A stretch of DNA of 40,583 bases from Rhodocyclaceae bacterium (GCA_016791115.1 JAEUNL010000056.1:1-40583), one strand, 5' to 3'. Numbered from the stretch's first letter, positions 23,408-32,667 are shown. Notes: generated by a model not told the origin, from the letters alone. Program-made: numbers and translations.

Positions 23408-24140
23408 AACATTCGCCGCCTGGCGGTCGGAGGTGGCGCGCGAGTTGCGTACCCTGGCCATGCTTCATGCCGCCGAGCTCGACGCGGAGGCGGTCGCGGG
23501 GTTGATCGAGGCCGACTACCCAGCCGAATCGGTACTGCCGATCGACAACGACGACAGTCGTGCCGCCGTTGCACTCATGCGTGACGCAGTGAGCGGGCTT
23601 CGAGATGCCGATGCACCGGCGTTCGATGAACTGGCCGCCGATTACGCCGCGATCTACCTCACGGGTGCGCTGCATGTGTCACCAAACGAATCGGCGTGGC
23701 TGGACGAGGATCACCTCGAACGCCAGCAGCCGATGTTCCAGGTGCGCGATTGGTACGAGCGATTCGGTCTGGCGGCGGCGAACTGGCGCTGTCGTTCGGA
23801 GGACAACCTTGCCCTCGAACTCAGCTTCGTCGCCAGACTGCTCGAACTGGACGACGAACAGGCCGCCACCCATGAGACCGCGCGCTTCATGGATCAGCAC
23901 CTGCTGCGCTGGCTCGGCGATTTCGCGGGCAACGTTGCGGCCCGCTGCGCGACGCGCTTCTACGGCACATTGGCGATCTACACGCTTCATCAGGTCACGG
24001 CGCTGCGTACGGTGCTGGGCGAGATCGGCGGGATCCCCGAAACGATATTGCCCGCCGAGAAAAAGGCGCCGCCCGCCAATCCGGCTTCGGCGCAAGCAGT
24101 GCCGCTACGCTACTACCCGGGATTGGCGCCGACTTGGTGA
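23397..24140 (+). CDS. TorD/DmsD-family molybdoenzyme chaperone
   Basis: 247 residues, all-helical. The TorD-family features are the DYAAIYLTG segment, PNESAWLDEDHLE (compare the P-x-E-S/P motif) and EDNLALELSFVARLLELD. It should bind the Tat signal of the catalytic subunit and hold it for cofactor insertion in the cytoplasm. It overlaps the Fe-S gene by 11 bases. The Pro/Ala-rich tail (EKKAPPANPASAQ) is unusual but minor. Confidence 0.88.
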   Translation: MGNETFAAWRSEVARELRTLAMLHAAELDAEAVAGLIEADYPAESVLPIDNDDSRAAVALMRDAVSGLRDADAPAFDELAADYAAIYLTGALHVSPNESAWLDEDHLERQQPMFQVRDWYERFGLAAANWRCRSEDNLALELSFVARLLELDDEQAATHETARFMDQHLLRWLGDFAGNVAARCATRFYGTLAIYTLHQVTALRTVLGEIGGIPETILPAEKKAPPANPASAQAVPLRYYPGLAPTW

Positions 24141-24186
24141 AAGACCGTAACAAGAGGGCTTCGACCTCCGCATGTGGCAGCTCCTC

Positions 24187-24227
24187 GCTGGGTTCAGGGT
24201 TACCCCCCTCTGCCCAGCTTTTTTTTT
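24187..24227 (+). terminator. Strong Rho-independent terminator after the chaperone gene
   Basis: GCTGGG-ttc-AGGG (24187-24199) pairs with CCCT-ctg-CCCAGC (24206-24218) around a 3-base internal bulge, followed by nine T (24219-24227). It lies 46 bases after the chaperone stop and separates the structural operon from the ferredoxin-kinase-regulator genes. Confidence 0.8.
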
Positions 24228-24260
24228 GGGCCGGGGCCAGTGCCGCTGCCGATCTCTCGG

Positions 24261-24680
24261 ATGACTGCCGTGGATGGTAGGCGACGCCGATTTCTGGGAC
24301 TACGCGGACCGGCGGCCCTGGCGGACATCAACCCGCGGTTGGCCTGCATTCCGCGCATCGATCCGGACAGATGCAATGCCTGCGACGCGTGTGTCCGTGT
24401 GTGCGGGTCGCGCGCACTCATCCTCGACGTCGAAATGCCGGCCTATCGGATCGATCCGGCCCGGTGCGACGGATGCCGCTTGTGCGTCGACGTCTGCGAC
24501 CGCGATGCGATCGCGCTCGAAACCGGGACGGAGGGCAGCCCCAGGGCCTTTGCGCTCGAAACGGAAGTCTGTCCGGTTTGCGGCGCCGACTATCGGACGC
24601 CGGCAGGAGCGGGTTCGGTCCGCTGCCGTGTCTGCGCCCTTACTGGCGTGGCCAAGAATCGGCGCCTGGTCCGCGAGTAG
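24261..24680 (+). CDS. NapF-like ferredoxin with two [4Fe-4S] sites and a zinc-ribbon-like tail
   Basis: 139 residues from the ATG at 24261; the frame runs further upstream, but that would read through the terminator. The N-terminus DGRRRRFLGLRG recalls NapF. C38/41/44/48 and C69/72/75/79 bind two clusters. A C-terminal CPVC (104-107) and CRVC (122-125) pair could bind zinc or iron. NapF-type proteins assist cofactor or Fe-S loading of the molybdoenzyme in the cytoplasm. The gene precedes the sensor kinase by 64 bases. Confidence 0.8.
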   Translation: MTAVDGRRRRFLGLRGPAALADINPRLACIPRIDPDRCNACDACVRVCGSRALILDVEMPAYRIDPARCDGCRLCVDVCDRDAIALETGTEGSPRAFALETEVCPVCGADYRTPAGAGSVRCRVCALTGVAKNRRLVRE

Positions 24681-24744
24681 CTTCGCGTTGCCGGCATGCG
24701 CCGTGTGGACGCGATAATGACGTTTTGATCGGATCGAGTTTCTC

Positions 24745-26655
24745 ATGACCTTCCCGGCAGTCGCCTTGCGTGACTGGCTATCCGCCCGCCTCAGGCGCAA
24801 GCTGCTGCTCGCCATGGCTGCTGCCGGCGTCGTTGCGGCGCTCCTGTTGCTGCTGGTCTTCATGCTCTTTTATCGCAACGAGTTGGCGAACGAGCGTGGA
24901 ACGGCCAGCATGCAGGTCAACCTGCTGCTGCAGGCCGCGCTCGAGAATGCGATGCTCAAGCGTGACGTTCCGGGCCTGCAGCAGGTGGTCGCAAGCATGG
25001 GCGAGCAGCCGCAGATACGCGGTGTCATGATCCTGAATCCGGCCGGCGAGGTTCGTTTTGCCGCCGATCCGTCGCGGCTTGGTCAGCGGTTCCCCGAGCT
25101 CGCGGGCCGTGCGCTCGTGGACAACAAGCCAAGCGACGAACTCGCGTTGACCGCCGACGGCATCGAAGTGTTGCGCTCGATCAATCCGGTGCACAACAAG
25201 CCCGCCTGCGGTGGTTGTCACGGCACGATCGAGTCGAGGCCGGTCAACGGCGTGCTGGTCGTCGACTATGACGCATCATCCCTGCGCGAAAAGGCGCGCA
25301 ACACGGCGGGATGGATGGCTTTCGGCGGCGCGGGCGTGATCCTGCTTCTGCTGGCGATAGGCTGGCGGGCTGTCCAGCGCAGCGTGCTCGATCCGCTTGA
25401 GGGCCTGCTGCGCGCGAGTTCGCGGCTTGGCGCAGGCGAAATGGCGGCGCGCGTACCGGTAAGCGGGCATGATGAGTTCGCGCGTGTCGGCACGGTGTTC
25501 AACGGGATGGCCGATTCGCTCGAGCAGGCGCTCGGTGCGGCCGAGATACAGCGGCGGTTCCTCCAGCAGGTGATCGATGGTCTGCCGGACGGCGTGCGGG
25601 TCATCGATTCGCGCTATCGGATCGTGCTGGCGAACGCGGCGTACCGCCGCCAGCTCGGCATCGGTGCTGACGATTTGGCCGCGCGCCCTTGCTACGCGTC
25701 GAGCCACGGCCGCACGGCGCCATGCGTGGCGACCATGGTTGTGTGTCCGTTGAACGAGCTCAAGCGCCCGGGCGATACACTCAAGTGCAGCCATGTCCAT
25801 GTCCGCGGGAACGGTGCCAGTCTGCCGGTCGAAGTGCATGCCTCTATGGTCGAACTGCAACAGAACGGAGCCGTGGAGCGCTGCGTGGTCGAATCGATCC
25901 GCGATCTTTCCGAGGTGTCGCAGGTTTCGCAGGAGCAGCGGCTCTCCGAACTCGGTTTGCTCGCTGCCGGGATTGCGCATGAAATCCACAACCCGCTCGG
26001 CTCGGTGCGGCTCGCCGTGCAGACTTTGCTGAGGGAAATGGATCAGCAGCAGTCCGATCCCGCGGAACTGGCCAGCTACCTGAGGCTGGTGGATGACCAG
26101 ATCGACAAGTGCATCGAGGTGACACGCCGCCTGCTCCTGCTCAGCCGGCACCCCGACTCGCGCAATGTGCTGGTGGACATCAACGACGCGGCCGCCGATT
26201 CGATGCACCTGCTCGACTACGACGCCAAGCTGAGGCAAATCGCCCAGCACGCCGAACTCGATCCGGATCGGCCGCGCATCCTGGCAGATCAGGCGGAGTT
26301 GCGCATGGTGGTGCTCAATCTGCTGCAGAATGCCCATCATGCAATGTTGGACGGTGGCGAGATCCGGGTGCGGACCCGGTCGGCCGGAACGACCCAGGTG
26401 CTGATCGAAGTGGCCGACAATGGATGCGGCATTGCACCCGATGTGCTGCCGCACATCTTCGATCCCTTTTACAGCCGCCGTGCCGACGGGCAGGCCGGCA
26501 CAGGCCTCGGCCTGACAATCTGCCGCTCGATCGTAGAGCGCTACGGCGGTACGATAACCGTCGAATCCACGCAGGGCAGGGGCACGACGTTTTCCATTAT
26601 CCTGCCGCGCGAACACGGGAACCCGGGAAATGAAGAAGACGGTCCTGATCGTTGA
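24745..26655 (+). CDS. Sensor histidine kinase with a periplasmic c-type heme motif
   Basis: 636 residues. Membrane helix 1 is at about 20-43; a periplasmic domain ends with PACGGCHG (C155/C158/H159), a covalent heme-binding site; helix 2 is at about 190-208. Then come HAMP, a PAS domain (275-390) with C316, C327, C334 and C348, the H-box GIAHEIHNPLGS with His412, and an HATPase domain ending in DPFYSRR and GTGLGLTICRSIV. A periplasmic heme suggests sensing of redox state, NO or the substrate. The stop overlaps the response-regulator start by 26 bases, so the two are partners. Confidence 0.92.
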   Translation: MTFPAVALRDWLSARLRRKLLLAMAAAGVVAALLLLLVFMLFYRNELANERGTASMQVNLLLQAALENAMLKRDVPGLQQVVASMGEQPQIRGVMILNPAGEVRFAADPSRLGQRFPELAGRALVDNKPSDELALTADGIEVLRSINPVHNKPACGGCHGTIESRPVNGVLVVDYDASSLREKARNTAGWMAFGGAGVILLLLAIGWRAVQRSVLDPLEGLLRASSRLGAGEMAARVPVSGHDEFARVGTVFNGMADSLEQALGAAEIQRRFLQQVIDGLPDGVRVIDSRYRIVLANAAYRRQLGIGADDLAARPCYASSHGRTAPCVATMVVCPLNELKRPGDTLKCSHVHVRGNGASLPVEVHASMVELQQNGAVERCVVESIRDLSEVSQVSQEQRLSELGLLAAGIAHEIHNPLGSVRLAVQTLLREMDQQQSDPAELASYLRLVDDQIDKCIEVTRRLLLLSRHPDSRNVLVDINDAAADSMHLLDYDAKLRQIAQHAELDPDRPRILADQAELRMVVLNLLQNAHHAMLDGGEIRVRTRSAGTTQVLIEVADNGCGIAPDVLPHIFDPFYSRRADGQAGTGLGLTICRSIVERYGGTITVESTQGRGTTFSIILPREHGNPGNEEDGPDR

Positions 26656-28018
26656 CGACGATCCGGTATTCAGCAGCCTGGTTTCGCGCACCTGCACGCG
26701 GCTCGGACTCGATACGCAGGCCGCGGCCAGCTGGTCCGAGGCGAAGGCGCTGCTCGAGAAGGTCGAGCCCGATCTCGTCATCCTCGACTACAAGCTGCCG
26801 GATACCGAGTGCGGCGAAGTGCTGCCCGAGCTGTCGAACCAGTATCCGGTCATTGTCCTGACCGGTTTTGGCTCGATTCGTCATGCGGTGTCGGTGATCC
26901 GCAGCGGTGCCACCGACTACCTTACCAAGCCGGTCGATCTCGACGAACTCGAACTGACCATTCGCCGCACGCTCGACAACGCGGCGCTTGCCCGCACCTG
27001 TGATTTCTACCGTCGGCAGCTGCATTCGCTGCGACCCGGTTCGCTGATCGGCGACAGCCCGGCCATGCGCAAACTGCGTGAGATGATCGACATGGTCGCG
27101 CCGACCGATGCCACCGTGCTGATCCAGGGCGAAAGCGGTACCGGCAAGGAGATGGTCGCGCGCGCGATCCATGAACAAGGGCGCAGCAATGCGCGCGAAC
27201 TGGTCACCGTCGACAGCTGCGGCCTGCAAGAGAACCTGTTCGAATCCGAGCTGTTCGGCCACGAGCGCGGTGCTTTCACCGGGGCCGACCGGCAGAAGAA
27301 AGGGTTGATCGAAGAGGCCGCAGGCAGCACGCTGTTCCTCGACGAGATCGGCGACATCGGACCGACGATCCAGGCCAAGCTGCTGCGCGTGATCGAAACC
27401 GGCACTTTCCGCCGGCTCGGCGGCAACAAAGCCCTGAACGCCGACGCGAGATTCATCGCAGCGACCAATCGCGACCTGCAGCGCATGAGCCGCGAAGGCG
27501 GTTTCCGCGTCGACCTCTACTTCCGTCTGTCGAGCTTCGTCATCACCGTGCCGCCGCTGCGCGAACGCCGCGAGGACATTCCTGTGCTCGCGCGGCATTT
27601 CATCGTCAATTTCGCGCGCGGTGCACCGAAACACTTGTCGAATGCCGCCGAAGACCTGCTGATGGGCTATGCCTGGCCGGGCAATGTGCGCGAGCTGCGC
27701 AACGTGATCGAGCGTGCGGTGATCCTTACCGGCCGCAGCGCGGAGATCGGTCCCGAACACCTCGCTTTCGCGCCGGCGCGCGGCTCCGACCGCGGCATCA
27801 CGCTGACGTTCGACCATGAGCCAACGCTCGAGGAGATCGAGGCGCGCTATCTGCGCAAGATGCTCGTTCGCTACGGCGGCCTGCGCTACAAGGCCGCTGG
27901 TGCGTTGGGCATCAGCGAGCGCCACGCCTACCGGTTGATCGAAAAGTACGGGTTGCGCGAACTGCCCGACGGTCAGTCGGCCGAAGGGTCGGGTGCCACG
28001 ACGGACAGCGACGCTTGA
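26630..28018 (+). CDS. Sigma-54-dependent response regulator (NtrC class)
   Basis: 462 residues. The receiver domain has the acidic pocket VDDDP, the phospho-acceptor D53 (ILDYKLP) and the TKPVD lysine. The AAA+ domain carries Walker A GESGTGKE (167-174), the sigma-54 contact loop GAFTGA (214-219) and LFLDEIGD. A Fis-type HTH is at the end (YKAAGALGISERHAYRLIEKYG). It should be phosphorylated by the kinase whose gene overlaps it and activate the sigma-54 promoter at 18091 through the TGAC-N5-GTCA sites. It is the last gene of the locus. Confidence 0.94.
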   Translation: MKKTVLIVDDDPVFSSLVSRTCTRLGLDTQAAASWSEAKALLEKVEPDLVILDYKLPDTECGEVLPELSNQYPVIVLTGFGSIRHAVSVIRSGATDYLTKPVDLDELELTIRRTLDNAALARTCDFYRRQLHSLRPGSLIGDSPAMRKLREMIDMVAPTDATVLIQGESGTGKEMVARAIHEQGRSNARELVTVDSCGLQENLFESELFGHERGAFTGADRQKKGLIEEAAGSTLFLDEIGDIGPTIQAKLLRVIETGTFRRLGGNKALNADARFIAATNRDLQRMSREGGFRVDLYFRLSSFVITVPPLRERREDIPVLARHFIVNFARGAPKHLSNAAEDLLMGYAWPGNVRELRNVIERAVILTGRSAEIGPEHLAFAPARGSDRGITLTFDHEPTLEEIEARYLRKMLVRYGGLRYKAAGALGISERHAYRLIEKYGLRELPDGQSAEGSGATTDSDA

Positions 28019-28142
28019 AGCCACTTGCGACCGGCTTGCCTGCCGGCTCGGGTTAGAATTCCCGCGCATCCGCGGAACACCGGGGTGCCGAACTGGTCTG
28101 ATCCCCGGTTCCGAAGCTGACTTCTGGCAGGTGGTGACTCCT

Positions 28143-29096
28143 ATGAACAACCGCATCCTGTTGCTCGGCGGCACCGGTTTCGTCGGCCGCTGCATCGCCC
28201 ATGTGCTGTCCGCGCGCGGCTACAGCGTTACCGTGCCGACGCGTAGACGCGAGCGGGCGCGAGATCTGCTCCTGCTGCCGACGGTCGAGGTCGTCGAGCG
28301 CGACGTGCACGACGCCGCCACGCTGGGGGGGCTATGTGAGGGCCGTGACGCCGTGATCAATGCGGTCGGCATCCTGCAGTCGCGCCGCGGTGTGCCCTAC
28401 GGGCCTGACTTCGCGCGCGTTCATGTCGAACTGCCGAAGAAGGTCGTCGCAGCCTGCCGCGCCCGCGGCGTCGGCCGCATCGTGCACGTCAGTGCGCTCA
28501 AGGCTGCGTCCGACGGCCCGTCGATGTACCTGCGATCCAAGGGCGACGGCGAGGCCGCCATCCGTGCGGGCGAGCCGGACATCGCGGCAACCATCCTGCA
28601 GCCCTCGGTGATTTTCGGCCCTGGCGACTCGTTCCTCAATCTGTTTGCCGGGCTTGCGCGCGTCGCGCCGCTGCTGCCGCTGGCCTGCCCGGACGCGCGC
28701 TTCCAGCCGGTATTCGTGGAGGACGTCGCGCGCGCCGCAGTCGATGCGCTTGGCGACGCGCAAAGCTGCGGCAAGACCTGGCAACTTTGCGGGCCGACCG
28801 TCTACACGCTGCGCCAGCTTGTCGAGTACGTATGCCGGCTGTCCGGGTTGTCGCGGCCGGTGATCGGCCTCTCGCCGGGCCTGTCGCGCCTCCAGGCCGG
28901 CATGATGGAACTGCTGCCGGGCGGCCTGATGTCGCGCGACAACGTCGATTCGATGACGCTCGACAACGTCTGCGGTGCTTGCGTGCAGCCGGACGTTTGG
29001 GCGCCGACCGCGCTCGAAGCCGTCGCGCCCGGGTATATCGGGCGGCACGTGCCGCGTGAGGCTTACGGCTCGTTCCGCGCACGCGCCGGGCGATGA
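28143..29096 (+). CDS. NAD(P)-binding epimerase/SDR protein, NDUFA9-like
   Basis: 317 residues with the Rossmann motif LLLGGTGFVG near the N-terminus and a VNAVGIL strand. The start ATG at 28143 is chosen over the earlier in-frame ones because homologous proteins begin at this strand. It belongs to the atypical SDR group related to the complex I 39-kDa subunit, with an unknown bacterial role. Its stop is four bases from the GST start region, and epimerase-GST-cca form a tight block. Confidence 0.85.
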   Translation: MNNRILLLGGTGFVGRCIAHVLSARGYSVTVPTRRRERARDLLLLPTVEVVERDVHDAATLGGLCEGRDAVINAVGILQSRRGVPYGPDFARVHVELPKKVVAACRARGVGRIVHVSALKAASDGPSMYLRSKGDGEAAIRAGEPDIAATILQPSVIFGPGDSFLNLFAGLARVAPLLPLACPDARFQPVFVEDVARAAVDALGDAQSCGKTWQLCGPTVYTLRQLVEYVCRLSGLSRPVIGLSPGLSRLQAGMMELLPGGLMSRDNVDSMTLDNVCGACVQPDVWAPTALEAVAPGYIGRHVPREAYGSFRARAGR

Positions 29097-29107
29097 GGGC
29101 AGGCACG

Positions 29108-29758
29108 ATGACCCGCCCGCTGCTGCTGATCGGCAACAAGAACTACTCGTCCTGGTCGTTGCGGCCGTGGCTGCTGATGAAGCAGGCCGGCATCGATTTC
29201 GACGAACGTGTGATTCCCCTCTACAACGACGCTTCGCGCCAGGAGATCCTGCGCCATTCGCCGTCCGGCAAGCTGCCGTGCCTGATCGACGGCGACCTCA
29301 AGGTGTGGGACTCCCTCGCCATCTGCGAAACCGTCGCCGAAAGCCTGCCGCAGCTGTGGCCTTCCGACGCCGTGGCGCGTGCGCATGCGCGCGCGCTGAG
29401 CGCCGAAATGCATTCCGGCTTCACCGCACTGCGTACGCGACTGCCGATGAACATCCGTGCCGACCTCGCCGGCAAGTGCATCGAGATCGACGCCGAGCGC
29501 GACATCGCGCGCATCGTCGAAGCGTGGACCGAATGCCGCAGCCGCTACGGCGCCCAAGGTCTGTTCCTCTTCGGCACCTTCGGCGTTGCCGATGCGATGT
29601 TCGCGCCAGTCTGCTTCCGCTTCCACATCTATGGCGTGCCGCTGCCCGATGCGGCGGCACGCTATCGCGACACCATGCTCGCACTGCCGGCGATGCAGCA
29701 ATGGGCGGCCGATGCCCGGGTCGAACCGTGGTCGTTGCCGCAGTTCGAGGTCGGCTGA
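29108..29758 (+). CDS. Glutathione S-transferase family protein
   Basis: 216 residues from the ATG at 29108, with GAGGGCAGG just before it; an ATG at 29093 that overlaps the previous stop is an alternative. The thioredoxin-like N-domain shows NKNYSSWSLRPWL with the catalytic Ser region, SGKLPCLIDGD (cis-Pro) and WDSLAICE for glutathione binding. The stop overlaps the cca start (TGATG). Confidence 0.88.
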   Translation: MTRPLLLIGNKNYSSWSLRPWLLMKQAGIDFDERVIPLYNDASRQEILRHSPSGKLPCLIDGDLKVWDSLAICETVAESLPQLWPSDAVARAHARALSAEMHSGFTALRTRLPMNIRADLAGKCIEIDAERDIARIVEAWTECRSRYGAQGLFLFGTFGVADAMFAPVCFRFHIYGVPLPDAAARYRDTMLALPAMQQWAADARVEPWSLPQFEVG

Positions 29759-30972
29759 TGCGAAGCTACGTCGTCGGCGGGGCGGTGCGCGACGAACTGC
29801 TCGGTCTGCCGGTGAGCGACCGCGACCATGTCGTCGTCGGCGCCACGCCCGAGCAGATGGCCGCACAGGGCTTCCGCCCGGTGGGGCGCGATTTCCCGGT
29901 TTTCCTGCATCCGCAAACCAACGAGGAATACGCGCTGGCGCGCACCGAACGCAAGACCGCGCCCGGCTATGCCGGCTTCGTCTTCCATACCTCACCGTCG
30001 GTGACACTCGAAGACGATCTGGTGCGGCGCGATCTCACGATCAACGCCATGGCACGCGACGAAGACGGCACGCTGATCGACCCGTACGGCGGCCGGCGCG
30101 ACCTCGCGGCGCGCGTGCTGCGCCATGTCAGCCCGGCCTTTGCCGAAGATCCGGTGCGCATCCTGCGGCTGGCGCGCTTCGCGGCGCGCTTCGCCGATTT
30201 CACCGTGGCGCCCGAGACACTCGATCTGATGCACACCATGGTTGCGGCGGGCGAGGTCGATGCGCTGGTGCCCGAGCGCGTGTGGCAGGAAATCGCGCGC
30301 GGCCTGATGGAAGCGCGGCCCTCGCGCATGCTCGAGGTGCTGTGGTCATGCGGCGCGCTGGCGCGCATCCTGCCCGAGCTCGACCGCCTGTTCGGTGTGC
30401 CGCAGCCGGCGCAGCATCATCCCGAGATCGACACCGGCGTGCACGTGCTGCTGGTCGTCGACGCGGCGGCGGCGCGGCGTTTCGGGCTGCCGGTGCGCTT
30501 TGCCGCGCTGATGCACGATCTTGGCAAGGGCCTCACCGATCGCGAAGAATGGCCGCACCATCACGGCCACGAGGACCGCGGCGTAGAACTCGTGCATGCC
30601 GTTTGCGCACGGCTCAAGGTGCCGGCGGAATGCCGCGACCTGGCGGTGCTCGCGGCACGCGAGCATGGCGTGATCCATCGCGCAGCCGAACTCAAGGCCG
30701 CGACCGCCGTCAAGCTCGTCGAGCGCTGCGACGGCCTGCGCCGGCCGGAACGATTTGTGGAACTGCTCGACGCCTGCGCCTGCGACTTCCACGGCCGGCC
30801 GGGCAACGAGGCGCGCGACTACGCACCGCGCGAAATCCTGCTCGTCGTCCTGGGCGCCGTGCGCGAGGTCGATGCCGGCGCGATTGCGCGGGGAGTCGCC
30901 GAACCGGCACAGATTCCCGCTCGCGTGCACGAGGCGCGCGTGGCCGCTGTCAAGGCGCTGGGGCGGGAGTAA
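29758..30972 (+). CDS. cca: tRNA CCA-adding enzyme with HD domain
   Basis: 404 residues, near the E. coli length. The nucleotidyltransferase head has YVVGGAVRDELLG and catalytic D21/D23 in SDRDHVVVG. The neck/body has RRDLTINAMA and RILRLARFAARF. The C-terminal HD phosphohydrolase domain has ALMHDLGKG and HHHGHEDRG. It adds or repairs the 3' CCA of tRNAs without a template. The start ATG overlaps the GST stop. Confidence 0.96.
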   Translation: MRSYVVGGAVRDELLGLPVSDRDHVVVGATPEQMAAQGFRPVGRDFPVFLHPQTNEEYALARTERKTAPGYAGFVFHTSPSVTLEDDLVRRDLTINAMARDEDGTLIDPYGGRRDLAARVLRHVSPAFAEDPVRILRLARFAARFADFTVAPETLDLMHTMVAAGEVDALVPERVWQEIARGLMEARPSRMLEVLWSCGALARILPELDRLFGVPQPAQHHPEIDTGVHVLLVVDAAAARRFGLPVRFAALMHDLGKGLTDREEWPHHHGHEDRGVELVHAVCARLKVPAECRDLAVLAAREHGVIHRAAELKAATAVKLVERCDGLRRPERFVELLDACACDFHGRPGNEARDYAPREILLVVLGAVREVDAGAIARGVAEPAQIPARVHEARVAAVKALGRE

Positions 30973-30975
30973 GCT

Positions 30976-31164
30976 TCAAATCAGGCGGAACAGCAGCCAG
31001 GCGAGCAGCGAGAAGAGCAGCGCCGACATGAACGGGAAATCGTAGCGCCGGCCGCGAAAACGGACGCTGACATCGCCGGGCAGGCGCGAACGCATGCGCA
31101 ACCGCGGCAGCAGCACGCCGACCACCACCACCGTCAGCATCAGGGTCAGCAGCCATTTTCCCAA
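30976..31164 (-). CDS. DUF2905 family small membrane protein
   Basis: 62 residues. The start is TTG at 31164, forced by an in-frame TGA directly upstream; GGTGAGG serves as the ribosome-binding site. Two membrane helices ([17 protein letters not shown] and [17 protein letters not shown]) flank [18 protein letters not shown], the DUF2905 signature. Function unknown. It converges on cca with a 3-base gap. Confidence 0.85.
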   Translation of the reverse strand: MGKWLLTLMLTVVVVGVLLPRLRMRSRLPGDVSVRFRGRRYDFPFMSALLFSLLAWLLFRLI

Positions 31165-31243
31165 TCACGAATCCTCACCGTGTTTCACGCCGCAGCGCGT
31201 GCCGGGTCGCTACAATCGGGCGACTTTTCAAGATAACCATCCG

Positions 31244-31861
31244 ATGATAACCCTCTATACGTGGAGTACCCCCAACGGGCGCAAGATCTCGATCATGCTC
31301 GAGGAGTGCGGCCTGCCCTATGCAGTGCGCGCCATCGACATCACCAAAGGCGAGCAGCACACGGCCGCATTCCTCGCGGTCAATCCCAACGCCAAGATCC
31401 CGGCCCTGATCGACAGCGACGGCCCGGACGGCGCGCCGATCACGCTGTTCGAGTCCGGCGCGATCCTGATCTACCTTGCGTCCAAGTGCGGGCGCTTCCT
31501 GCCCGAGGAGCCGCGCGGCAAATACGAAGCCCTGCAGTGGCTGATGTTCCAGATGGGCGGCGTCGGCCCGATGTTCGGCCAGGCGCACCACTTCCTGCGC
31601 TTTGCGCCGGAGAAGATTCCCTACGCGATGGCGCGCTACAAGAACGAGACTGCGCGGCTTTATGGCGTACTCGACAAGCGTCTGGGTGAAGCCGCGTATC
31701 TCGCCGGCGAATACTCGATCGCCGACATCGCGACCTACCCCTGGGTGGCGCGGCACGAATGGCAGGGGGTCGCGCTCGACGATTACCCGAACGTCCGCCG
31801 CTGGTTCGATGCGATCTCGTTGCGGCCCGCGGTACAGCGCGGCATGAAGGTGCCGGCATGA
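31244..31861 (+). CDS. Glutathione S-transferase, Nu-class (YfcG/YghU-like)
   Basis: 205 residues. The N-domain [17 protein letters not shown] carries the T/S-T-P-N motif of disulfide-reductase-active Nu GSTs; NAKIPALID and [11 protein letters not shown] complete the glutathione site. A TACAAT -10-like element is at 31211. The stop overlaps the start of the next gene (ATGA), so the two are co-translated. Confidence 0.9.
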   Translation: MITLYTWSTPNGRKISIMLEECGLPYAVRAIDITKGEQHTAAFLAVNPNAKIPALIDSDGPDGAPITLFESGAILIYLASKCGRFLPEEPRGKYEALQWLMFQMGGVGPMFGQAHHFLRFAPEKIPYAMARYKNETARLYGVLDKRLGEAAYLAGEYSIADIATYPWVARHEWQGVALDDYPNVRRWFDAISLRPAVQRGMKVPA

Positions 31862-32667
31862 TGGAGAACCGTTTCGGCAAGCTCGAAGTCCTGTCGCAGT
31901 CGCCGGCCGGCGGTGCGGCGCACGAGACACCGCTGCTGTTCATCCACGGCGCCTATGCCGACGCCTGGTGCTGGGCCGAGAACTTCCTGCCCTTCTTCGC
32001 CGAGGCCGGCTGGCAGGCCTACGCGGTTTCGCTCTCCGGCCACGGCAGCAGCGCGGGGCGCGACCACCTCGACAGCCTGTCGATCACCGATTACGTGCGC
32101 GACGTCTCGCAGGTCGTGGCGCGCCTGCCGGCGCGGCCGGTGCTGATCGGCCACTCGATGGGCGGCTTCGTGGTGCAGAAGTTCCTCGAGGAGGAAACCG
32201 TGCCCGCCGCGGTGCTGATGGCGGCGGTGCCGCCGCATGGCCTGCTTGGCTCGGCCTTCGGCCTGGCGTTCTCCAAGCCGGCCCTGATGACCGACCTCAA
32301 CCGCATCATGGGCGGCAGCGGCGTGGCGCTCGAAACCCTGCGCGAGGCGCTGTTCGCCCAGCCGGTAAGCACCGATCGCCTGATGCACTTCATGCGCCAC
32401 ATGCAGCCGGAATCACACCGCGCGCTGTGGGACATGACGCTGTTCGACCTGCCGCGCATCTCGCGCATGCACCGGCCGCCGATGCTGATCCTCGGCGCCG
32501 ACTTCGATCACCTGATTCCCGCCTCCGCGGTCGAGATGACCGGCCGCGCCTACGGCATCGAGCCCGAATTCTTCGCCGGCATGGGCCACGGCCTGATGCT
32601 CGAGGCCGACTGGCGCAAGGTCGCCCAGCGCATCGACGAATGGCTGCAGGGGTTGGCGATCGCCTGA
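31858..32667 (+). CDS. Alpha/beta hydrolase
   Basis: 269 residues. The oxyanion loop [12 protein letters not shown], the nucleophile elbow GHSMGGF and [11 protein letters not shown] (acid) with a late GMGHGLM (His) make a full catalytic set. No signal peptide. Similar enzymes hydrolyse esters, lactones or C-C bonds; the substrate cannot be told. Coupled to the GST gene. Confidence 0.9.
   Translation: MMENRFGKLEVLSQSPAGGAAHETPLLFIHGAYADAWCWAENFLPFFAEAGWQAYAVSLSGHGSSAGRDHLDSLSITDYVRDVSQVVARLPARPVLIGHSMGGFVVQKFLEEETVPAAVLMAAVPPHGLLGSAFGLAFSKPALMTDLNRIMGGSGVALETLREALFAQPVSTDRLMHFMRHMQPESHRALWDMTLFDLPRISRMHRPPMLILGADFDHLIPASAVEMTGRAYGIEPEFFAGMGHGLMLEADWRKVAQRIDEWLQGLAIA

Noticed and set aside
24174..24260. 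Upstream extension of the ferredoxin frame
   Set aside because: It would translate through the terminator stem and T run; homologous N-terminus begins at 24261.
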